From the NCBI RefSeq assembly GCF_033878955.1, contig NZ_CP138858.1, positions 2,941,001 to 3,005,000 of the forward strand: a stretch of 64,000 nucleotides of DNA. Reading direction: 5' to 3'. Below are positions 1-7,480 of the stretch, in pieces (within the stretch, counting starts at the first letter, position 1; the number at the start of each line of letters is the position of its first letter). Source of the DNA: Coraliomargarita algicola. GTDB lineage: Bacteria; Verrucomicrobiota; Verrucomicrobiia; Opitutales; Coraliomargaritaceae. Under the pieces are notes generated by a model. The model worked only from the letters and a program-made list of their open reading frames with translations. It did not search any database and was not told the origin of the DNA. A program made the translations under genes and the position numbers.

Positions 1-876
1 CACCAACCTTTGGGCACCCGTTTAGGCTGGCAAGGCGAGGGCGAGTTGACACTCGCGCGGCAACTGTTTGCGGCTCAGGATCTGCCCGAGCGCAGTCTGC
101 TTTTAGCCGACCGACTGTTCGGTTATCCTTCGCTGATCTGGGGACTCTGGTCAATGCTCCGGCGCACACACAGTCACGTTCTGGTTCGGATAAAGTCTAA
201 TCTCAAAGCCAAGCGCACGCGGCAACTCGCGGATGGTTCATGGCTAGTCGAAGTCAAAGCGATTGATCCATCCACACGCAAGAAGGTGGGGGTACTCGAA
301 CTACGTGAGATCTATGGTCGAGTCTGCTATGAAGACCAGAATGGTCACCGTTCGTGTCTTCAAATACGCTTGTGGACGAGTCTGCTCGATGACACCACCA
401 GCCCAGCCACAGAACTGATCGCCCTTTACGCCGCACGCTGGGAGGAAGAGTTATTCTTCCGAGAACTCAAAAGCCACCTGCACGCCCGCGGAGAACTACT
501 TGACGCACTCACTCCGCAAACCGCAGCCCAAGAAGTGCTCGCGATGCTCTTAGCGGCCGCGCTGATCGCCAAGCAGCGCCAAAGCGTCGCTTCTGCCGCA
601 GGCGTTGAGCCCTTGCGCATCAGCTTTGCCAAGGTTTTGCACAAGACAGCCGCACTGTGCGAGCTACTGCAAGTCGGTGCAGACTTGATCACCCCGCAAG
701 CGCTGGCTCAGTGGATACAGCGACTCTTAGATGATCTTATATATGATGCCGTTATTAAAAAACGAAGACCTAGAACTTGCCCCAGAACCCTACGACAACC
801 CACAAAAGACTGGCCAAAAACTAAAGTTGCCCAGTCAAAACGAGTTGTTAAAACTATAGAAGTCACCAATCCTTAA
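1..876 (+). CDS. IS4-family transposase, 5' end outside window
   Basis: This is the C-terminal part of a DDE transposase that cuts and joins the ends of an IS4-type insertion sequence. The reading frame is open back to base 1, so the start lies outside the window. The second catalytic Asp is probably in LLLADRLFGYP near bases 109-111. The IS4 signature Y-2-R-3-E-6-K is complete: Tyr at 427, then Arg, Glu and the Lys of FFRELK, which supplies the third acidic residue. The C-terminus is rich in Lys and Arg. No terminal inverted repeat could be fixed downstream because the left end is missing. The gene may be active. Family assignment is firm; the subgroup is not. Confidence 0.85.
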   Translation, partial: HQPLGTRLGWQGEGELTLARQLFAAQDLPERSLLLADRLFGYPSLIWGLWSMLRRTHSHVLVRIKSNLKAKRTRQLADGSWLVEVKAIDPSTRKKVGVLELREIYGRVCYEDQNGHRSCLQIRLWTSLLDDTTSPATELIALYAARWEEELFFRELKSHLHARGELLDALTPQTAAQEVLAMLLAAALIAKQRQSVASAAGVEPLRISFAKVLHKTAALCELLQVGADLITPQALAQWIQRLLDDLIYDAVIKKRRPRTCPRTLRQPTKDWPKTKVAQSKRVVKTIEVTNP

Positions 877-944
877 AGACATTGGCCTGAAGGCGGGACT
901 CCAACCCGCTCAATTGAAAATTGTATTAAATCGTAGTTCCCATA

Positions 945-1454
945 ATGCCAAAATCACTTTGCAAAGTTAAATCATCCACCATCCACGGGCGCGGGCTGTA
1001 TGCCACCGCCGACATTGAGGCGGGCACGGATATTATTCAATACATCGGAGAGAAAATCTCCAAGGAAGAGTCGACAAAGCGCGCCTTGGAGTGGGAAGAA
1101 AAAGCCCGCGAGACTGGCGAAGGCTTGGTTTATATCTTTGAGCTGGATGATGAGTATGACATCGACGGCCGGCTCGGGGATAATCCTGCACGCTACATGA
1201 ATCACTCCTGTGACGGGAATTGTGAAGCGATCAACTACGACGGCGAGATCTGGATCGTAGCGCTCAAGGACATCAAGAAGGGCGATGAGCTGGTCTATGA
1301 TTATGGCTACGACATGGAGCACTTTCTCGATCACCCTTGCAAGTGTGGCTCCGATAACTGCATCGGCTACATCGTGCGCGAAGATCAGCGCGCGAAAGTG
1401 AAGAAGCTACTGCGCGGCAAGAAAAAGAAGAAGAGCAAGAAAAGCAAAAAGTAG
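945..1454 (+). CDS. SET-domain protein lysine methyltransferase with lysine-rich tail
   Basis: This is a 169-residue protein consisting almost only of a SET domain, which transfers methyl groups from S-adenosylmethionine to protein lysines. The N-terminal HGRGLYA, the SAM and active-site motif RYMNHSCDGNC, and GDELVYDYGYD are all present. A post-SET zinc motif follows, CKCGSDNCIGY. The last 15 residues are nearly all Lys, Gly and Ser, which suggests nucleic-acid or chromatin-like contact. The substrate is unknown. In Chlamydia, a relative in the PVC group, the SET protein NUE acts on histone-like proteins, and an H1-like protein is encoded at 50779-51264 here. That pairing is an inference. 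The gene stands alone, between a transposase and convergent purM. Confidence 0.85.
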   Translation: MPKSLCKVKSSTIHGRGLYATADIEAGTDIIQYIGEKISKEESTKRALEWEEKARETGEGLVYIFELDDEYDIDGRLGDNPARYMNHSCDGNCEAINYDGEIWIVALKDIKKGDELVYDYGYDMEHFLDHPCKCGSDNCIGYIVREDQRAKVKKLLRGKKKKKSKKSKK

Positions 1455-1463
1455 GTGGCTTGG

Positions 1464-1544
1464 GTAGGGTCTTCAGGTCTTCACTTTTGAAGACCTGAAG
1501 TCATGTAGCTCGGTATCGGCGGTCTTCACAAGTGAAGACCCTAC
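1464..1544. repeat. Bipartite palindromic repeat (REP-like), copy A
   Basis: Two perfect hairpins lie between the convergent SET and purM genes. The first has a 13-bp stem (1471-1483 with 1488-1500) around CTTT. The second has a 9-bp stem (1521-1529 with 1532-1540) around AA. In addition 1464-1475 is the exact reverse complement of 1533-1544, so the whole unit can also close as one long stem. A related two-hairpin unit with different but compensated arm bases lies at 17124-17233, which suggests a dispersed repeat family. It could also serve as a bidirectional terminator, although there is no strong T-run. Confidence 0.7.
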
Positions 1545-1549
1545 GATTT

Positions 1550-2746
<1,197 letters not shown>

Positions 2747-2823
2747 GGGAATTGAATTTGGGACCGTGGATGGAGGACGTTGATTGGAACCGTTAATTTA
2801 CGTTAATTAGCGTTAATTTTTAT

Positions 2824-2920
2824 GACTTGGAAATGCGTGGACTTGGAAATGCGTGGGCTTGGAAATGTGTGAGCTTGGAAATGTGTGAGCTGGAAATATG
2901 TTGGGCTGGAAATGCGTGGG
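2824..2920. repeat. Tandem array of ~16-bp units
   Basis: About six head-to-tail copies of a 15-17 bp unit with consensus GxCTTGGAAATGCGTG lie inside the left arm of the GxxExxY unit. Copies drift gradually (TGCGTG, TGTGTG, TATGTTG), as expected of slippage rather than of CRISPR. The right arm carries only a single copy of the unit. Confidence 0.7.
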
Positions 2921-2946
2921 CTGAGAAGGGGGCTGTAATGAGGTGC

Positions 2947-3327
2947 TTATGATGGGTTTAGAGTGACTTTTCGCCACTGTAAACTTGGATGCTTAAAATT
3001 TATGATGAGACCAGTGGTTTTTTGCGTGAATCGCAGATAGGTCAACATCTGTCCGAGTTCGTAGTCGCCGATGTTTTCAATTGTTTTGGTATCTACGATG
3101 ACTGCGTCTTCGACTTCGAGGTCGGGGATGTATTCGTCGACTTTGACATCGCGGTAGATGACTGGGTAGCTGGATTGTTGACTATATTGAATGCCGAGGT
3201 GCTGGAGCTCGACGACTAGAGCGCGTTCGTAAGTCTTTTCTCGGAGGCCATATCCAATCTTCGAATGAACCGTCATCGCCGCCCCGATCACCTTGTAAAT
3301 CAAATTCTCTATCCCAGTCTTGTCCAT
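2947..3327 (-). CDS. GxxExxY family protein (PD-(D/E)XK nuclease-like)
   Basis: This 126-residue protein carries the family signature GLREKTY (G-x-x-E-x-x-Y) near residue 27 and the putative PD-(D/E)XK core: PDLEV then VDTKTIE. The family is common and often multicopy in Verrucomicrobiota, Lentisphaerae and some Bacteroidetes. Its molecular function is not established; a nuclease fold is predicted. Here the second acidic residue of the core is Asp (DTK) rather than the more usual Glu. The gene lies alone between purM and plsC within inverted repeats, which suggests that it belongs to a small mobile or REP-like unit. The ATG start is followed directly by the family's conserved N-terminus. Confidence 0.85.
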   Translation of the reverse strand: MDKTGIENLIYKVIGAAMTVHSKIGYGLREKTYERALVVELQHLGIQYSQQSSYPVIYRDVKVDEYIPDLEVEDAVIVDTKTIENIGDYELGQMLTYLRFTQKTTGLIINFKHPSLQWRKVTLNPS

Positions 3328-3459
3328 GCGGTTCCCGATAGCTTTAGTGTATGGTGAGATGTTCGACTCGCATCATTTCAGTTTACGTATTTCCAAGTCA
3401 TAAAAATTAACGGTCATTCACGTAAATTAACGGTCCAAAATCCGTCGTCCATGAACGGT

Positions 3460-4113
3460 TCAAACGATAGGTGTGATCGGCGGTTTAAGTGCGGCGATGC
3501 GTTGCATGATGCGGCGGCTGGCTTCCAGGTAGCGTTCAGGGTGCGCTTTGCCGGGGTCGATTTCGGTGGTTGTCATGGGCGTGCCGTAGGCGATGTGAAT
3601 GTGGCCACCGAGCTTGGGGGCTTTGGCGTTGCGGCCGTAGGCTTCGTAGGTGCCGAAGAGGCGGGTGGGGATGACGGTTGCTTTGGATTTGCAGGCGATC
3701 ATCCCAGCGCCGGGTTTGGGCTCAGCCAGTTGGCCGTCGGCGGAACGTGTGCCTTCTGGATAGATGGCGACGGCGCCTTGGGCTTTGAGGGACTTAAAGA
3801 TGGCTTTGAGCGACTTGATCTCGGCGTTTTCGCGGGCGACGGGAATGGTGCCGATTTCAACCAGTGCTTTGCCGAAGAGGCCCTTAAACAGGGTGTCGCG
3901 TGCGAAGTAGTTGATGGCACGATGGTGACAGGCACCAATGGCGGGTGGATCGTAGAAGCTTACGTGGTTGGCCGCAAAAATGACGGCACCTTCTTGGGGC
4001 ACGTTTTCAAGGCCACTTTGCGTGTAGTCGTAGCAGGTGTTGAAGAACCAGTCTGCGGTGACGCGGACGACTTCGTAGAGTTTTGGGTTGGGAATGGAGC
4101 TGGTGGACATCAC
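3460..4113 (-). CDS. plsC: 1-acyl-sn-glycerol-3-phosphate acyltransferase
   Basis: This is a membrane-associated acyltransferase that adds the second acyl chain to lysophosphatidic acid in phospholipid synthesis. The 217-residue protein has the catalytic block AANHVSFYDPP (the NHxxxxD motif) near residue 50 and the glycerol-phosphate-binding block IYPEGTRS near residue 120. It follows cmk on the same strand with about 60 bp between them, and the pair is probably one transcript. The stop codon overlaps the outer edge of the inverted repeat bounding the GxxExxY unit. A role with another acyl acceptor cannot be excluded, because the family is broad. Confidence 0.85.
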   Translation of the reverse strand: MMSTSSIPNPKLYEVVRVTADWFFNTCYDYTQSGLENVPQEGAVIFAANHVSFYDPPAIGACHHRAINYFARDTLFKGLFGKALVEIGTIPVARENAEIKSLKAIFKSLKAQGAVAIYPEGTRSADGQLAEPKPGAGMIACKSKATVIPTRLFGTYEAYGRNAKAPKLGGHIHIAYGTPMTTTEIDPGKAHPERYLEASRRIMQRIAALKPPITPIV

Positions 4114-4172
4114 TGGGTGAAGGTTGGAATCAATGTTTGAGAGCTTAGGCCTTGGACGGGTGGGCGCAGTGC

Positions 4173-4835
4173 CTATTTCTCGATTAAAGTGGCGATTTTG
4201 TCGATCACCTCCTCTAAGGTGTGCGGGCCGGTGTCGATTTGGGTGGCGCCGTCGGGGCAGACGAGCGGTGCGGTTTTGCGGGAGGAATCCATCTTGTCGC
4301 GGGCGGCGATGGAGTCGGTCTGGCCCTCTTTAGCGCGGCGTGCGCTGCGGGTGGCCTCGTCGGCATGGAGGAAAAAGCGGTGTTCGGCATCCGGGAAAAT
4401 GACGGAGCCGATGTCGCGGCCCTCCATGATCAGGCCGGCATACTTGTGCTCGCGGGCGAGCTCGGCCAGCGAGCGCTGGTAATCGAAAAGCTTCTGGCGC
4501 ACCGCGGGCACGGCGGCGAATTTGGAGACGTTGGCGTTGACCTCGGGGGAGCGAATTTCGGCATCCGCCGGCACTTGACCGTTGATGCCGAGGCGTGCGC
4601 TGCGGCCTTCGATTTCGGTGCTGAGGCGGAGTGTGTCCAGCACTTGCGGGATCGTTTCCGGCTGTCCGGCATCCGCGCCGGCGGCGAGTAGAGCGTAGGT
4701 GAGCGTGCGGTAGTGTGAGCCAGTGTCCACGTGCATGAGGCCCAGTCGCGTGGCGAGACCCTTAGATGTGGAGGACTTTCCGACGGCTGCGCCGCCGTCC
4801 ATTGCGATGATTTTAAACTGTGTGGAATCTGACAT
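4173..4835 (-). CDS. cmk: Cytidylate kinase
   Basis: Phosphorylates CMP and dCMP with ATP in the cytoplasm, feeding CTP and phospholipid precursors. The 220-residue protein has a P-loop variant, DGGAAVGKSSTSKGLA, in which the usual GPAGSGKS is replaced by GGAAVGKS, followed by the nucleotide-binding HVDTGSHYRTLT. MEGRDIGSVIFPDA and the lid segment with RRAKEGQ match the family. The ATG at 4835 was preferred to a TTG three codons upstream. The gene heads a likely cmk-plsC operon. In many bacteria cmk follows aroA; here aroA is at 30.5 kb. Confidence 0.9.
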   Translation of the reverse strand: MSDSTQFKIIAMDGGAAVGKSSTSKGLATRLGLMHVDTGSHYRTLTYALLAAGADAGQPETIPQVLDTLRLSTEIEGRSARLGINGQVPADAEIRSPEVNANVSKFAAVPAVRQKLFDYQRSLAELAREHKYAGLIMEGRDIGSVIFPDAEHRFFLHADEATRSARRAKEGQTDSIAARDKMDSSRKTAPLVCPDGATQIDTGPHTLEEVIDKIATLIEK

Positions 4836-4915
4836 TATCTTCAAGAAAACCGATAGTGGCTAAAGCTAAAGGCTAAAAGCGGCGGATTGTGGTCTGGCTG
4901 TTTAAATGAATTCAC

Positions 4916-4950
4916 AAAAAAACGCCACCGCTGTAAAACGGTAGCGCTTT
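4916..4950 (-). terminator. Rho-independent terminator (minus strand)
   Basis: Read on the minus strand, a stem CGCTACCG / CGGTGGCG around TTTTACAG is followed by seven T residues. It lies just downstream of the outer-membrane-protein remnant at 4973-5116 and would have served that gene. Confidence 0.6.
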
Positions 4951-4972
4951 GGAGAATGAAGATGGGGCTCGC

Positions 4973-5116
4973 TCAGAAGCGGTAACTGGCACTTAGGCAT
5001 ACGACATGGCCGGCGTTCTGTTGGCTTTTGTCTGTGAACACGGTGTATGCCTGATAATGTCTCCCATAGCAGGGGTCACTCGATGAGAAAAAAGAATCGA
5101 AATATGTTGCATTCTT
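4973..5116 (-). pseudogene. Remnant: C-terminal end of an outer-membrane beta-barrel protein
   Basis: Reading the minus strand from an in-frame TAA at 5117-5119 gives 47 sense codons ending in CLSASYRF and a TGA stop. Alternating hydrophobic residues and a final aromatic residue after a Tyr (YRF) are typical of the last strand of outer-membrane barrels recognised by BamA. There is no start codon or upstream barrel sequence, while a terminator remains at 4916-4950. I read it as the surviving 3' end of a deleted receptor or porin gene. The fragment is short, so family assignment is uncertain; a chance reading frame is the alternative. Confidence 0.45.
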
Positions 5117-5178
5117 TTAATTGTTGCGACTGTGTCTCACTCGCATTAGAGAATTGTTAAAAATAAAAACCTCATAGC

Positions 5179-6081
5179 ATGGACGAACTCAATCGAAGAT
5201 GGCCGCAGAAAAACCGCATTGGTGTTTCCTATCCGGATGCGCCTTATTCGCGTCTGAGGCATGGCTTTCGCACGACAGCAGATGGGTTGATCCCAATTTT
5301 AGAGGATTGGTCGTATTTGTTATATTGTTTGAGTCGTGTGCCGCAGTTGTTTGTACAGCTTGACCAGCCCTGTGGACGGATGACAGTACGCATTGGGCGC
5401 AAGGACCTATTGGCTTCAGTGGATGGCCGAGTGGCTGGTAGCGCTTTAATACCTGCACCCAATTTTGAGGGTTGGAGTCGTGCCACTGCGAAATTGGAAG
5501 CGTGTCATTGTTGTGGATCACCGGGGGGCGTACAGTTATACAATGAGTTCGGTTTTCAGTTTATACAGATGAGTGCACCGAGTGATCTGGCGCCGTCGGG
5601 CTGGGCATCTGTACTGGGGGACATCGCCTTGGATAGGCCCACTCAGGCGCCAGTTGTCGCGTCGGCATCCACTCGTGATTGGGGGCGTCTGCTGTGCCCG
5701 GAGGATGCTGTGGAGCAGCATTGTTGTGGAGTGAGTTGTTTTCAGCCACTTCATGCCGCATATCAGATGGGTTTGCCGTTGGAAGTTACAGCGCGGCGTT
5801 ATGAAGTAAGTCTGTTGCATACGTATGTGATCGAGCGCTTTGAGCGAGAGGGCTATTGGGCGCACTGTTTCGGTACCCTTGGGGGCTTTAGTTTAGATCT
5901 ATATGCAGTCAAGCGAACAGTCTTGCATGATGAGGGTGGGCGTCTCGCCTGGCTTTTATTAGGTGATGGGGATGCGGTGCTGTATGAGCTGAGGGCGGCG
6001 CGGGAGCTTGCTGCTGAAAGTGCCTGGCAGCAAATTATGCAGACGCAATTGACAACAGGAGGGGCGAAGGATGCATACTAG
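5179..6081 (+). CDS. HemS/ChuX-like putative haem-use protein
   Basis: This is a 300-residue protein with weak but patterned similarity to haem-degrading or haem-carrying HemS/ChuS proteins. Residues 94-150 (NFEGWS, then GVQLYNEFGFQFIQ, then SGWASVLGDI) follow the ChuS pattern of a strand-rich segment, a VQLFD-G strand pair and a helix with W-LL. A second, weaker copy may span residues 225-272. Unusual are two HCCG motifs at residues 110 and 181, which could bind metal or haem. The next gene, flavodoxin-like, overlaps it by 11 bp, so the two are translationally coupled; a flavodoxin could supply electrons for haem cleavage. Function is inferred from context and pattern only. Confidence 0.4.
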   Translation: MDELNRRWPQKNRIGVSYPDAPYSRLRHGFRTTADGLIPILEDWSYLLYCLSRVPQLFVQLDQPCGRMTVRIGRKDLLASVDGRVAGSALIPAPNFEGWSRATAKLEACHCCGSPGGVQLYNEFGFQFIQMSAPSDLAPSGWASVLGDIALDRPTQAPVVASASTRDWGRLLCPEDAVEQHCCGVSCFQPLHAAYQMGLPLEVTARRYEVSLLHTYVIERFEREGYWAHCFGTLGGFSLDLYAVKRTVLHDEGGRLAWLLLGDGDAVLYELRAARELAAESAWQQIMQTQLTTGGAKDAY

Positions 6082-6496
6082 TTTAAGTATTTATCATAAC
6101 TGCACTGAAGGTGAGACTTGGGCTTCTGCTTTTATGCTTTGCCGCCATGCTGAAGATTGTGGCGTAAGGGCAGAGATGTTTGAACTATCGACTGTCAGTG
6201 AGCAGCGCTTACAGAGCGGAGGTTATGTAGTGTTTATCTTGAATCAGGCGGGTTCGATTGCATTACAGCAGCGTCTCGCGGCAACCAACTTATGGCTGGG
6301 GCGACTTAAATATTCTATTTTAATTTTAGGAGATGTTCTTGCTTCGGCTTCTGCCCAAGCGCTCGACGAGTGCTTTCGTTCGCTAGGAGCCGTCGCTGTG
6401 GTGGATTCGATTGCGGTGGATTTCTTTAAAGCACGAGTCATTGCGGATTGGGAAGACTGTGTCCTGCAATTAGCGACCGACCTGCAAGCGAGTTAA
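6071..6496 (+). CDS. Flavodoxin-like protein
   Basis: This 141-residue protein reads as a small flavodoxin fold. The middle (YSILILGDVLASASAQALDE) matches the flavodoxin pattern of a strand ending in LGD and then a helix. The C-terminal part (SLGAVAVVDSIAVDF then ADWEDCVLQL) matches the LGA-x6-D segment before the last helix. The N-terminal phosphate loop that normally binds FMN phosphate (T/SxTGxT) is replaced by HNCTEGETWA, so cofactor binding is unproven. It starts inside the end of the HemS/ChuX-like gene and is likely its redox partner. The assignment rests on motif pattern alone. Confidence 0.45.
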   Translation: MHTSLSIYHNCTEGETWASAFMLCRHAEDCGVRAEMFELSTVSEQRLQSGGYVVFILNQAGSIALQQRLAATNLWLGRLKYSILILGDVLASASAQALDECFRSLGAVAVVDSIAVDFFKARVIADWEDCVLQLATDLQAS

Positions 6497-6550
6497 GCTG
6501 AGCGTTGTCTGAGGTCTGGCGCGTTTGTTAGGGAGAGCAGCAGCTGTTAA

Positions 6551-7222
6551 TTAGCGGAGAGCATGCGTCGTGTCGGGAAGCTCTGGGGCACTCTTGTCTT
6601 TGGTCGCCAGGGCTAAGTGGCGTTCGCGTGCAAACATATCTTCTTCCCACTGCTCGAGTTCGGCTTCTTTTTGGATGAGTTGATTCATGCGATCCAACAG
6701 ATCTTCTTCCATTTTGAGTAAATCAGCTTCGCGCATGTCGATTTGGTTCTGTAGGCTGGCCTGCTCGATTTGCTGCTGATCGAGCTGCCGCTTGAGTTTC
6801 TCTAAGGTCGTGCGGTCTGCCGTGACTATTTCGACTGTTTTGAGAGCTTGGTCGAGTTTGAGATGTAAGCGCTTTTTTTCCTTACGTAATTCGGAAATCA
6901 GACTTTCAAGTTGTTCAATCTGGCCGGCTGCGCGTGAAAGGAATCGCGGCCCTTTATTGAGCGTTCCTTTTTGAGTGCTCACGTAAGCGCTGGGTTCCAG
7001 ATCATCGATTTTGAGCCCAAAGGTGGCAGTTAAATCGGGGTACTCTAAATTCGGTCCTACTGTGAGTAGATTTCGTCGTTTCCGATCCGGTGACTCCAGT
7101 AATACTACATAGTCTACATCGCGATCCGTAAATAGGGCTTCGACAGCTTTTCGCTTAGAGCGATCCACGCTCTTGAGCAGAGTTTCCCTGCTAATTTCTC
7201 TAATTGTATGATCTGTGCTCAT
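6551..7222 (-). CDS. Hypothetical coiled-coil protein
   Basis: This is a 223-residue cytosolic protein of no family I recognise. Residues 1-90 look globular and contain a KRKAVEALF and a DVDYVVLLESPDRKRRNLL segment. Residues about 95-205 form a long heptad-rich coiled coil (EQLESLISELRKEKKRLHLK and onward) rich in Glu, Lys and Gln. There is no signal peptide or membrane segment. It lies between the HemS-like/flavodoxin pair, to which it is convergent, and the TonB cluster, from which it is divergent. A scaffolding role is possible but nothing in the sequence shows it. Confidence 0.7.
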   Translation of the reverse strand: MSTDHTIREISRETLLKSVDRSKRKAVEALFTDRDVDYVVLLESPDRKRRNLLTVGPNLEYPDLTATFGLKIDDLEPSAYVSTQKGTLNKGPRFLSRAAGQIEQLESLISELRKEKKRLHLKLDQALKTVEIVTADRTTLEKLKRQLDQQQIEQASLQNQIDMREADLLKMEEDLLDRMNQLIQKEAELEQWEEDMFARERHLALATKDKSAPELPDTTHALR

Positions 7223-7480
7223 TCGCTCTGCTTTCCATTCTAGCTAAAAGACTACTGCAGTAGGATAAGAGTTTGATAACATCAACCTTCGACGTGCTGC
7301 TACTGATTATTTAACGTATTTGACACTTAGTATCCGATATATGAATACGGTATGAGGTGTGAAGAAGGTTACGATTTTATCCGTTAGATGTCGAACGGGT
7401 GAAGTTTTTATTCACTCACTTATGTTCGCTCGACACCTTGATTTCCTTGAATCAGCAACTTGATGGCTAGGGAATATTAG

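Larger units (their letters stand above)
2762..3460. mobile_element. Candidate GxxExxY-carrying unit bounded by ~80-bp inverted repeats
   Basis: The left arm (about 2762-2842) and the right arm (about 3381-3460) are imperfect inverted copies. GTTAATTTTTATGACTTGGA at 2811-2830 matches perfectly in reverse complement at 3393-3412, and CCGTTAATTTACG is shared further out. The outer parts (ATGGA-GACG and TTGGA-CCG) still align with one gap. The enclosed DNA holds one gene, the GxxExxY protein, and a short tandem array. The right arm ends at the plsC stop codon and the left arm ends 15 bases before the purM start, so the unit fills the whole gap. Mobility is inferred; no transposase is inside. Confidence 0.55.

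Noticed and set aside
2824..2920. Possible CRISPR array
   Set aside because: The units abut each other with no unique spacers and they drift gradually; there are no cas genes nearby.
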